From Bifidobacterium breve (GTDB taxonomy: Bacteria > Actinomycetota > Acidimicrobiia > Acidimicrobiales > Ilumatobacteraceae), in assembly GCA_945869715.1 (NCBI GenBank), contig CAMBPP010000046.1, positions 1 to 10,113 of the forward strand: DNA of 10,113 nt, in the 5' to 3' direction. A program made the position numbers and the translations under genes. The notes under the pieces are model-generated. The model saw only the letters and a list, made by a program, of their open reading frames with translations. It had not been told where the DNA came from and ran no database searches. Positions 1 to 7,800 of the stretch are shown here, in pieces (the stretch's first letter is position 1; each line of letters starts with the position of its first letter).

Positions 1-1156
1 CAACAGTGACAGAGCCAGTATCGGGTGACTCTAAACCTGCAAGCATGCGAAAAAGAGTGGTTTTACCTGCGCCGTTCGGGCCAACGATGCCAACGATGCC
101 AGCTGGTGGCAAGGTGAAAGACAAATCGTCAATGAGCAAACGATCGCCAAAACCTTTCGACAGGTTTTTCACTTCAATGACGGTGTCGCCGAGGCGAGGC
201 CCTGAAGGAATAGGAATTTCCATGCGGTCGGGTCCGCTTTCAACAGCTTGTGCTTCGGCGTGCAACTTTTCGTATGCAGACAAACGTGCTTTACCCTTGG
301 CTTGGCGTGCCTTTGGAGACATCTTGACCCATTCAAGTTCGCGTTGAAGTGAACGAGCACGAGCTTCGTTTGATTTGTCTTCTTGCATGAGGCGCTGTTG
401 TTTTTGTTCTAGCCAACTTGAGTAGTTGCCCTCGAAGGGGAAGCCACGACCGCGGTCGAGTTCCAAAATCCATTTCGCCACATTGTCGAGGAAGTAACGG
501 TCGTGGGTAATTGCGACAACAGTGCCCGAATACTCCTGAAGGAAGCGTTCAAGCCACAACACGCTCTCGGCGTCGAGGTGGTTGGTGGGCTCATCGAGCA
601 ACAACAAGTCGGGATGGCTGAGCAAAAGTCGACATAACGCAACGCGGCGTGCTTCACCACCAGAGAGTGTGGTGACGTCGGCGTCGTTCGCCGGGCAGCG
701 CAAAGCGTCCATTGCAATTTCTACATTGCGATCAAGGCTCCATGCGTCGGCAGCGGCAATTTTGTTTTCAAGGTCGGCCTGCAGTGCGCCAACTTTTTCG
801 TAGTCGGCATCGGGGTCGGCCCACATGGCCATGACCTCGTCGTAGCGGGTGAGCATGTCGCGAATGGGGGCAACGCCGTCCATGACGTTGCCCAAGACAT
901 CTTTGGTGGGGTCAAGCCGGGGTTCTTGTTCGAGCATGCCAACGCTGAAGCCTGGGGTCAGGCGAGCTTCGCCGGTGTACTCGTCATCCATGCCCGCCAT
1001 GATGCGCAAAAGGCTGGATTTACCGCTGCCGTTTGAGCCAATGACGCCAATTTTGGCGCCAGGGTAGAAGGACAGGGAGATATTTTCCAAAATGGTGCGG
1101 TCTGGTGGGTAAAACCGGGCCAGTTTGTAGCAGGTGTATATGAATTCATGTGCCAT
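1..1156 (-). CDS. ettA: Energy-dependent translational throttle protein EttA (ABC-F ATPase), 3' end cut off by window edge
   Basis: EttA binds the ribosomal E site and, depending on its ATP/ADP state, gates entry of 70S initiation complexes into elongation; it is a soluble ABC-F protein without membrane domains. Translating the minus strand from the ATG at 1156 gives about 385 uninterrupted codons; the family is about 555 aa, so roughly the last 170 residues lie outside. Visible in order: Walker A GSNGSGKS (residues 40-47), signature LSGGEARRV (164-172), Walker B with DEPTNHLD (Asp188, Glu189), an H-loop ITHDRYF, the ribosome-contacting P-site tRNA interaction (PtIM) linker starting near GNYSSWLEQK (243) and ending near GPRLGD (~320), then the second ABC domain with Walker A GPNGAGKTT (359-367). 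The close match to E. coli EttA through the PtIM region separates it from other ABC-F members. AAGGG lies 4 nt before the ATG. The signature has Ala where the family usually has Arg (GGERRR). The gene is divergent from the membrane-protein gene. Confidence 0.96.
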   Translation of the reverse strand, partial: MAHEFIYTCYKLARFYPPDRTILENISLSFYPGAKIGVIGSNGSGKSSLLRIMAGMDDEYTGEARLTPGFSVGMLEQEPRLDPTKDVLGNVMDGVAPIRDMLTRYDEVMAMWADPDADYEKVGALQADLENKIAAADAWSLDRNVEIAMDALRCPANDADVTTLSGGEARRVALCRLLLSHPDLLLLDEPTNHLDAESVLWLERFLQEYSGTVVAITHDRYFLDNVAKWILELDRGRGFPFEGNYSSWLEQKQQRLMQEDKSNEARARSLQRELEWVKMSPKARQAKGKARLSAYEKLHAEAQAVESGPDRMEIPIPSGPRLGDTVIEVKNLSKGFGDRLLIDDLSFTLPPAGIVGIVGPNGAGKTTLFRMLAGLESPDTGSVTV

Positions 1157-1252
1157 GGCGCCCTTACGTTACCCGCCTTCGGCATTGAAGGGTGGTACGT
1201 TTCAAGTGTTATCTTTTTCAGATTTTCTGAACGACACAAAGGGGCATACAAA
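1157..1252. other. Divergent intergenic region between ettA and the PuuD-like gene
   Basis: These 96 bp must hold the start signals of both genes. Seen: AAGGG for ettA (minus, 1165-1161), AAAGGGG for the membrane protein gene (~1238-1244) and a small inverted repeat TCAGA-TTT-TCTGA (1218-1230). TTGAAG (1185-1190) and TATCTT (1210-1215) are 19 bp apart on plus, slightly too far for a confident promoter call. Confidence 0.5.
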
Positions 1253-2011
1253 ATGGAGTTGCTGACTCGCGACTACCTCGGAAACTTTGGCTTCCGCTAC
1301 CTGCACACCGTGGCCGGCATTTGCTGGATCGGTTTGCTCTATTACTTCAACCTCGTTCAGGTGCCAGCCTTTGCTGCATTTGGCGATGAGGGCAAGGCTC
1401 GCAACATCGCTATCGACAAAGTGGCACGTCGCGCTTTGTGGTGGTTCCGTTGGGCAGCTATTGCCACTTTGGTCACCGGCATACTTATTACCGGTCTGGT
1501 GAAGAACTACTTCAAAGACTTCATGACCGATACTTCAGGTCAAGGAGTTGGTCACGACTCAGCAATTAGCATTGGAATGGTAATCGCCATTCTCATGGCC
1601 GCCAACGTATGGATGATTATTTGGAAGAACCAAAAAATTGTTCTTGCTAACGCAGCAAATGTGCTTGCTGGTGGCGAAGCGAATCCTGCGGCTCCCGCAG
1701 CTGGCCGCAAGGCACTTCTTGCTTCACGTCAGAACTTTATCTTTTCGTTCTCGATGTTGTTCTTCATGGTGGGTGCAGCGCACTTCTACAACGGTGCATT
1801 TGCGGGTGCTACCAGTGGCAATGCATGGACATTTTTCATCATCGCGATTGCCATCACAGCCATATTGCAAATCAATGCACTTGGTCTTCTTGGCGGTACG
1901 GCAGCAACAAACAAGTTGCTCTGGCCATATGAAAGTCACAAAAATGCCCTCATCACCGGTGGCGTGCTGTTGCTCGGATTGTGGATCTTGTCGGAAATTC
2001 TTCTCGGCTAA
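1253..2011 (+). CDS. Multipass membrane protein, Urate_ox_N (PuuD-like) family, without cytochrome c domain
   Basis: The product is 252 aa with about six hydrophobic segments (roughly 14-34, 62-83, 104-124, 161-180, 190-215, 229-250), so an inner-membrane protein. Recalled family features match in order: RYLHTVAGICWIG near residues 15-27 (PuuD: RWLHxxxGIAWIG), a WWFRW segment at 63-67 (PuuD: LTWFKWEAY), AANVWMIIWKNQK at 116-128 (PuuD: ANVFFVIIPNQ), a GGEANPAAPA loop at 140-149, and a late helix containing H177-F-Y. Conserved His18 and His177 are candidate heme or substrate ligands (inference). PuuD proper is longer and ends in a cytochrome c domain; no CxxCH motif is present here, so urate oxidation should not be assumed. 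ATG 1253 is preferred over an in-frame ATG at 1148 because AAAGGGG sits about 9 nt upstream and the longer version would run antisense into ettA. A strong terminator follows, so it is probably monocistronic. Confidence 0.82.
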   Translation: MELLTRDYLGNFGFRYLHTVAGICWIGLLYYFNLVQVPAFAAFGDEGKARNIAIDKVARRALWWFRWAAIATLVTGILITGLVKNYFKDFMTDTSGQGVGHDSAISIGMVIAILMAANVWMIIWKNQKIVLANAANVLAGGEANPAAPAAGRKALLASRQNFIFSFSMLFFMVGAAHFYNGAFAGATSGNAWTFFIIAIAITAILQINALGLLGGTAATNKLLWPYESHKNALITGGVLLLGLWILSEILLG

Positions 2012-2030
2012 TTCACTTCTCGCTCTAGTC

Positions 2031-2062
2031 AAAAAACCCTCGGCTGTCGCCGGGGGTTTTTT
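2031..2062 (+). terminator. Rho-independent terminator after the PuuD-like gene
   Basis: A 13-bp stem pairs 2031-2043 (AAAAAACCCTCGG) with 2050-2062 (CCGGGGGTTTTTT), with one T-G wobble and a 6-nt loop CTGTCG, ending in six T. It starts 19 bp after the stop at 2011. The symmetric A-run and T-run would let it work in both directions, but the gene downstream is on the same strand, so its main role is to insulate the molybdoenzyme gene from read-through. Confidence 0.9.
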
Positions 2063-2135
2063 GTTTATTTCCCCCTGCTATGAAGACGTTGTTTTGGGCA
2101 TGGATCTAGAGGAAAACAAGTGAGACGAAATCGCC

Positions 2136-2150
2136 TAGAGTTTACTCACG
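2136..2150 (+). promoter_or_regulatory. TAGAGTTTACTCACG motif, possible -10 element or operator of the molybdoenzyme gene
   Basis: The motif lies 24 bp before the ATG at 2175 and begins with a -10-like TAGAGT. Its core GAGT-TT-ACTC is an inverted repeat. A near copy (13 of 15 identical) lies at 4711-4725 on the minus strand, directly before the cupredoxin gene. No convincing -35 box is seen 16-18 bp upstream (the best is AAAACA at 2113-2118), so activator dependence or coincidence are both possible. Confidence 0.35.
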
Positions 2151-2174
2151 CAGTGAAATTGCCAAGGGGGAAAC

Positions 2175-4331
2175 ATGAGCATTGAAACACGACGTACTTT
2201 TTGCCGGTTCTGTCACGCAGGTTGTGCCATCGACGTTGATGTTGACACCGTAAGCAACGCAGTGCTTGGTGTTCATGGTGTGCAAGACGACCCCATGTAC
2301 GAGGGCTACACGTGTGTGAAAGGTCGCAACTTGGGTGGCCAACATGAGCACCCTGGTCGATTGCGTGCCAGTTTAAAACGCTCTGGCGATGTGCTGAACC
2401 CCATCGATACCAACATTGCTTTCGACGAAATTGCCGACAAGGTGGCAGGCATTTTGGAAAAGTACGGGCCACGTTCTATTGCCACGTATTGCGGAACTGC
2501 TGCGTATCAAAATGCAACCGGCCTTCCCATTGCTGCGGCATTCCACAATGCAATTGGCTCAGAGAGTTTTTACACTTCTTCATCTATCGACCAACCAGGC
2601 AAGGCAATTGCGCCGTTACGTCATGGAGCATGGGCTGCAGGTGTACAAGGTTTTGAAACCGCCGACGTTGCCATGGTCATTGGGTGCAACACATTGGTGA
2701 GCACATTTGGTTACCCAGGTGGTATTCCTGGGTTCAACCCGCTCGTACGTTTGCGTCAGGCAAAAGAACGTGGTCTGTATCTCATTGTTATTGACCCTCG
2801 TTTGACGGAAGTGGCGCACTACGCCGATTTGTATTTGCCAGTGCGTGCGGGCGAAGACCCCACTTTGCTTGCTGGCATCATTCGTCAAATTCTTGCGACC
2901 GATGCGTACGACAAAGATTTCTGTGGTCGGTATGTAAACGGCCTCGATGAACTGCGCATTGCGGTCGACCCATTCACACTCGACTATGTCAGCCAGCGTG
3001 CAGGCGTGGAACAAGCACTCATTGTTACTGCTGCTCAAAAGTTTGCAGAAGGCCCGCGCGGGGCAGTTACTACCGGCACCGGGCCCGACATGGCACCGCA
3101 CTCATCGCTCACCGAGCATTTAGTGCTGGCATTGAACACGTTGTGTGGTCGCTACAACCGTGAAGGCGAAACGATGTACAACCCAGGTGGTCTCATGACC
3201 CCTCCTGGGCAAATACGAGCAGGTGTTATTCCGCCAAAGCCAGAGATGCTCACTAAGGGCTCAAAGTCGCGGATGCGCGACATTTATATGCAGCGCGGAC
3301 AAGCAGCCACTTCAACGCTTGCCGAAGAAATTTTGTTAGAAGGCGAAGGGCAAATTCGTGCGCTGTTCACCTTGGGTGGAAACCCTGTGGTGTCGTGGCC
3401 AGACCAGCGCACCACAGTGGAAGCGCTCCGCGCACTCGACCTGCATGTACTCATGGATGTACACGCGTCGCCGTCTGCGCAACTTGCCCATTACGTCATT
3501 GCGAGCACGTTGAGTTTGGAACGGCCCGATGTTCCTACAACTATCGACCGTTGGTTCGATCAGCCGTATCAGCATTACACGCCTGCTGTTTTGGAAATGC
3601 GTGGCGATATTCGTCAAGAGTGGCAGGTGTACACCGAGGTTGCAGGGCGACTAGGTGTCACTATCAAGATGCCAGGTGGAAATATTACGCCAGGTATGCA
3701 ACTCACAGGTGACGATGTGCTCGACCTCATTTATGCCAATGCAAAGTTGCCACTAATGGAATTGCGCAAACATGTGGGTGGGCATCTTTTCCCTGAATAC
3801 ATCACCACAGTTCAGCCAGCAGACCCAACAAGCCAGGCGCGGTTAGAAATGGTTCCTGCAGGAATTGCTGAAGAGATGAACGACGTATTTCTTGAGTCAT
3901 CGTCTGGTGCAGTAATTCACGGTTTCGACCCTGAGGTGCACACGTTCCGTATGACCACACGGCGTTTGAAGAGCGTGTTCAACTCTTCAGGTCGTGAAGT
4001 AGAAAAACTGCGCTCACGCGAAGGCACCAACTTCGCGCACGTGAACTCTTTAGACCTTGCTGAACTTGGTATTGCCGATGGCGACACTATTGAAGTTGCT
4101 TCGCCTAAAGGTTCCATTAAAGCAGTGGTGAAATCTGCCGATGATGTGCGCCGCGGCATGGTGTCACTCGCACATGCCTGGGGAGGGTTGCCCGATACGC
4201 CAAACGATTTGTCGATAGTGGGCTCTACAACCGGTGCACTCATCGACTTGCAAAGTGGTTACGACCCCATTACGGGCATTCCTGTGATGAGCGCAATACC
4301 AGTGGCGTTGCGCGCAGTACCCGTTAGCTAA
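2175..4331 (+). CDS. Stand-alone molybdopterin oxidoreductase (DMSO reductase superfamily, bis-MGD, [4Fe-4S])
   Basis: The 718-aa product has the full catalytic-subunit layout. An N-terminal [4Fe-4S] motif C10-x2-C13-x3-C17-x29-C47 is followed by the Molybdopterin domain with cofactor-binding stretches GCNT (170-173), IDPR (206-209) and RAGEDP (~229), then TGTGPDM and GNPVVSWPDQ, and a C-terminal molydop-binding domain from about 588 (FRMTTRR at 591) with the typical HVNSLDLAELGIADGD segment. There is no twin-arginine signal or other signal peptide, so it should stay in the cytoplasm. The Mo-ligand region, FYTSSSIDQPGK (132-143), has no Cys or stop-encoded Sec; Ser or Asp139 could ligate Mo, but this assignment is inferred. 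No iron-sulfur, membrane-anchor or cofactor-chaperone gene is adjacent, so the electron partner and substrate are unknown. The start at ATG 2175 is supported by AAGGGGG 4 nt upstream. The 3' end overlaps the convergent cupredoxin gene by 8 bp. Confidence 0.9.
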   Translation: MSIETRRTFCRFCHAGCAIDVDVDTVSNAVLGVHGVQDDPMYEGYTCVKGRNLGGQHEHPGRLRASLKRSGDVLNPIDTNIAFDEIADKVAGILEKYGPRSIATYCGTAAYQNATGLPIAAAFHNAIGSESFYTSSSIDQPGKAIAPLRHGAWAAGVQGFETADVAMVIGCNTLVSTFGYPGGIPGFNPLVRLRQAKERGLYLIVIDPRLTEVAHYADLYLPVRAGEDPTLLAGIIRQILATDAYDKDFCGRYVNGLDELRIAVDPFTLDYVSQRAGVEQALIVTAAQKFAEGPRGAVTTGTGPDMAPHSSLTEHLVLALNTLCGRYNREGETMYNPGGLMTPPGQIRAGVIPPKPEMLTKGSKSRMRDIYMQRGQAATSTLAEEILLEGEGQIRALFTLGGNPVVSWPDQRTTVEALRALDLHVLMDVHASPSAQLAHYVIASTLSLERPDVPTTIDRWFDQPYQHYTPAVLEMRGDIRQEWQVYTEVAGRLGVTIKMPGGNITPGMQLTGDDVLDLIYANAKLPLMELRKHVGGHLFPEYITTVQPADPTSQARLEMVPAGIAEEMNDVFLESSSGAVIHGFDPEVHTFRMTTRRLKSVFNSSGREVEKLRSREGTNFAHVNSLDLAELGIADGDTIEVASPKGSIKAVVKSADDVRRGMVSLAHAWGGLPDTPNDLSIVGSTTGALIDLQSGYDPITGIPVMSAIPVALRAVPVS

Positions 4332-4334
4332 CGG
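4321..4334. repeat. 14-bp perfect palindrome holding the stop codons of two convergent genes
   Basis: CCGTTAGCTAACGG is identical to its reverse complement. Both TAA stops lie inside it: 4329-4331 on plus for the molybdoenzyme and 4326-4324 on minus for the cupredoxin. In RNA it could fold as a 5-bp stem (CCGUU/AACGG) with an AGCU tetraloop in either transcript. No T-run follows on either side, so it is at best a weak terminator. Confidence 0.5.
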
Positions 4335-4713
4335 TAAGGGTGGCTTTCATATTTTGGTGGCCAGGTACGTCGCAAATAACGGTGTAGCTACCGGCAGCCA
4401 AATTGATGACGCCAACGTCAACTGCCCCTTCTTCAGCGACGACAAGTTTGAAGTTCGGAACTTTGACGCCGTCTTTCACGACGAGCAATGTATGGCGAAC
4501 AGTGTCCTCATTGACCGTTACAACTTTTATATCGCCTGCGGGGGCTGAGTATTCACTTGCATCAAAGCGGATGGATTTGACGTTCTTCACAATGATCCCG
4601 GCGTCGCTCGGAATGGTCTGGGCTGGGGCAGAGGTGCCGCCACCACAGGCCGACAAGGCGAAAATAGCGACAAGAGCAGCAAAAAAGGTGCGTAATGAGA
4701 GGCGATGGGTCAT
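4324..4713 (-). CDS. Cupredoxin-domain lipoprotein (plastocyanin-like, type 1 copper)
   Basis: The 129-aa product begins with a lipoprotein signal: basic MTHRLSLR, a hydrophobic stretch, and lipobox LSAC with the acylated Cys at residue 23, followed by GGG. It should be anchored on the outer face of the membrane. The mature part is a small beta-sandwich with type 1 copper ligands His74 (in TVRHTLLV) and Cys114, His119 and Met122 in CDVPGHQNMKATL near the C-terminus. Such proteins carry single electrons between membrane complexes or oxidases; the partner here is unknown. The Cys-x4-His-x2-Met spacing is tighter than the Cys-x4-His-x3/x4-Met of azurins and many bacterial plastocyanin-like proteins. 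No Shine-Dalgarno precedes ATG 4713, but a -35/-10 pair positions the transcript start at the ATG. It is divergent from kgd and overlaps the molybdoenzyme gene tail to tail by 8 bp. Confidence 0.92.
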   Translation of the reverse strand: MTHRLSLRTFFAALVAIFALSACGGGTSAPAQTIPSDAGIIVKNVKSIRFDASEYSAPAGDIKVVTVNEDTVRHTLLVVKDGVKVPNFKLVVAEEGAVDVGVINLAAGSYTVICDVPGHQNMKATLTVS

Positions 4714-4719
4714 GAGTGA

Positions 4720-4749
4720 ACTCTACAAGTGGAATCTTGGTGATGTCCA
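4720..4749 (-). promoter_or_regulatory. Candidate leaderless promoter of the cupredoxin gene
   Basis: On the minus strand, TGGACA (4749-4744) and TAGAGT (4725-4720) are 18 bp apart, with five of six and four of six matches to the sigma-70 consensus. The hexamer is followed by exactly six bases before the ATG at 4713, which puts the expected +1 on the A of the start codon. The absence of a Shine-Dalgarno fits a leaderless mRNA, a common form in Actinobacteria. The -10 and the following bases (4725-4711) are the near copy of the motif at 2136-2150. Confidence 0.45.
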
Positions 4750-4819
4750 CAGGGGTGCATGAAAAGCGACTTTCTGCACAGCCCTGCTTTTGAAGACGGT
4801 CGTGACGAGGGGTGAAGAG

Positions 4820-4825
4820 TACGAT
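4820..4825 (+). promoter_or_regulatory. Possible -10 element (TACGAT) of kgd
   Basis: TACGAT ends five bases before the GTG at 4831 and eight before the ATG at 4834. It would give a leaderless or nearly leaderless transcript, consistent with the lack of a well-spaced Shine-Dalgarno. No recognisable -35 lies 16-19 bp upstream, so this is tentative. Confidence 0.25.
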
Positions 4826-4830
4826 CTGAA

Positions 4831-7800
4831 GTGATGCCGAATAGCAATCCCTCCTCTCCGCAAGACGTCTTTGGCCCAAACTCATGGCTTGTTGACGAAA
4901 TGTATGAACAGTTCCGTATTGACCCAACAGCGGTGTCCGATACATGGCGCGAATTTTTCGCTGACTATGTGCCAGGTCACGCCGGCGCAGTGCCAGGTGT
5001 TACTCAAAACGCTCCTTCAGCAGAAAGTGCACCTGTTGCCAAACCTGCTGTCACGGCGCCAACATCGGCAACACCTCCAGAACCTATTCGTGGTTCGGGT
5101 GCCGCCATTGTTGCCAACATGGAACGCAGTTTGACTGTTCCTACAGCAACAAGCTTTCGCAATGTTCCTGCTCGACTTTTAGAAGTAAACCGCCGCGCCA
5201 TCAACTCATACATGAGCCGTGGCGGAATGGGCAAAGTAAGTTTCACGCACATCATTGGCTATGCCGTCGTGCGCGCTATTGCTGATGCGGTTCCTGCAAT
5301 GAACAACAGTTTTGCCACCGATGAAGCGGGGGCGCCGCACATTATTCGTAACCCAGAAGTGAACATGGGACTAGCCGTTGACGTGGCAAAATCTGATGGC
5401 TCGCGCACGCTTGTTGTGCCTGTATTGCGTAACACGGGTGGGCTCGGTTTTGCCGACTTTCTCAACTCCTATGAAGAGCTCGTACGTAAGGTAAAAACCA
5501 ACAAACTTGCCGTCACCGATTTCCAAGGTGCCACCATTACTCTCACGAACCCCGGCACCATTGGCACTGTTCTATCAGTTCCTCGCCTCATGCCAGGGCA
5601 GGGTGTCATTGTTGGTGTGGGCTCTATCGATTATCCCGCTGAATTTCAGGGTAGTGATGAGCGTGCTTTGTCGAAGTTGGGCGTTTCGAAAGTCGTGACA
5701 GTTACAAGCACATACGACCATCGCATCATTCAAGGTGCTGAAAGCGGAATGTTTTTAAAGCGTTTGCATGAACTTCTCATGGGGCAGCACGCTTTCTATG
5801 ACGATATTTTTAAAAGCCTCGGTGTTCCTTACAAGGCAGAACAGTGGCGTACCGATAACAACGCATCTGACACCGAAGAGCAAATGTTGCACAAGCAAAT
5901 GCAGGTGGCAAACCTTATTCGCGTCCATCGCGTGCGTGGGCATCTCATGGCCGACCTCGACCCCTTGCGCTGGAAAGAGCCAGTACTTCCTGCAGAACTC
6001 GACCCATCAACTTACGGGCTCACCATTTGGGATCTCGAGCGTTCGTTTCTCACCGGTGGTGTTGGTGGCGTAGAGCGCCAGGAACTCGGCGACCTGTTGT
6101 CGGTGTTACGCGAAACGTATTGTGGCACCATTGGTGTTGAGTACATGCACATCCGAAACACTGAAGAACACCGCTGGTTCCAAGATCGCTTAGAGGGTGT
6201 CACTTTCAATCCATCGTTGTCGCAGAAAAACCGCATCATGGAGCGTCTCAATGCTGCAGAGGCATTTGAAAAGTTCTTGGCCACAAAGTATGTGGGCACA
6301 AAGCGCTTTGGTCTTGACGGCTGTGAAACTGCTATTCCTGTTATCGACACTATTTTGTCGGCAGCTGCCGCAGAGCATCTCGCAGGCGCTGTTATTGGTA
6401 TGTCTCACCGTGGTCGTTTGAATGTGCTGGCCAACGTAGTGGGGAAGAGCTACGACCAAATCTTCAAAGAGTTCGAAGGGCATGTGAAGCCCGATTCCGT
6501 TCAGGGTTCCGGCGACGTAAAATATCACCTTGGCGCTCATGGCACATTCACCTCTGGTGAAGGCGATTCAATTAAAGTTGAGCTAGCCGCTAACCCCAGT
6601 CATTTGGAAACTGTTGACCCCATCGTGATGGGAATGGTGCGTGCTGCACAAGATGGCATTAACCCGCCACTCGCATTTAGTGTTTTACCTTTACTCATTC
6701 ACGGTGATGCGGCGTTTGCAGGCCAAGGTCTTGTTGCCGAATGTTTGGCAATGAGCGACCTCAGCGGCTACCGCGTGGGTGGAACCATTCACCTCATCAT
6801 TAATAACCAAATTGGCTTTACCACCGCGCCACAGTTCTCGCATTCTTCGGTGTATTCAAGTGACGTTGCCAAAACGGTACAAGCACCTATTTTCCATGTC
6901 AATGGTGACGACCCTGAAGCGTGTGTGCGTGTGGCAAAACTTGCCTACGACTATCGCCAAAAGTTTCATAAAGACGTAGTCATTGACCTCGTTGGATACC
7001 GCCGCTTGGGTCACAACGAAGGTGATGACCCGAGTTACACACAACCACTGATGTACAAGGCCATTGCAGAACATCGCAGTTCGCGCAAAATGTATGTGGA
7101 AACGCTTGTGAAGCGTGGTGACATTACTTTGGAACAAGCCGAGCAATACCTTCTCGACTATCAGAGCAAGCTGCAGTCGGCGCTCGACGAAACGCGCGCA
7201 CATGCTCCCGTACCAATTAAGGCAGCGAAGCCGCCGCTTCCGGTTGGTGTGGTTCCTCATGTCAACACGGGTGTCGATCGTTCTGTTATTGAAACCATTT
7301 TCGCAAAACTCACTCAATACCCCGAAGGGTTCACCCCGCACCCCAAGCTTGCAAAGCAGTTTGAACTGCGTGAAAAGACCTTTCGTGAAGAAGGCGATGT
7401 GGAGTGGGCTGTTGGTGAAGCATTTGCAATTGGCTCATTGCTACTTGAAGGCACAAGTGTGCGCCTGTCCGGAGAAGACACGCGTCGTGGAACATTCAGC
7501 CAACGACATGCCGCACTCATTGATTATGAAAACGAGCGCAACTGGGTACCTCTCGCCGACCTGGCAACGGCAAATGCCAACTTCTGGGTCTACGACTCAC
7601 TGTTATCTGAATACGGTGCACTCGGATTCGAATATGGGTACGCACACGCCAACCACGAAGCGTTGGTGGCGTGGGAAGCTCAATTCGGCGACTTCGTCAA
7701 CGGTGCTCAAATTGTTATTGACCAGTACATCGTGGCAGCTGAAGATAAGTGGGGCCAGCAAAACGGTCTGGTGATGTTGTTGCCACATGGCTACGAGGGT

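Noticed and set aside
79..100. Tandem CCAACGATG repeats
   Set aside because: They encode the Gly-Ile-Val-Gly-Ile-Val strand before the second Walker A of EttA; only two copies, explained by coding.
1185..1215. TTGAAG/TATCTT promoter for the PuuD-like gene
   Set aside because: The 19-bp spacing and the partial matches are not enough to call it.
1148..1252. In-frame upstream ATG at 1148 that would lengthen the PuuD-like protein by 35 residues
   Set aside because: The extension overlaps the start of ettA on the other strand, is not like the family N-terminus, and a good ribosome site lies just before ATG 1253.
2616..3101. Open frame of 161 codons antisense to the molybdoenzyme
   Set aside because: The opposite strand holds conserved cofactor-binding motifs; the antisense translation looks random and Cys/Asn-rich.
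2175..4713. Molybdoenzyme and cupredoxin as a direct electron-transfer pair
   Set aside because: The molybdoenzyme lacks an export signal and should be cytoplasmic, while the cupredoxin is a surface lipoprotein; adjacency alone does not support direct contact.
4562..4945. Minus-strand open frame spanning the cupredoxin-kgd intergenic region
   Set aside because: It is out of frame with the convincing lipoprotein gene, crosses both divergent start regions and has no recognisable features.
7115..7774. Long open frame (219 codons) on the plus strand inside kgd
   Set aside because: It lies in another frame of a fully conserved enzyme and its translation shows no domain or plausible start context.
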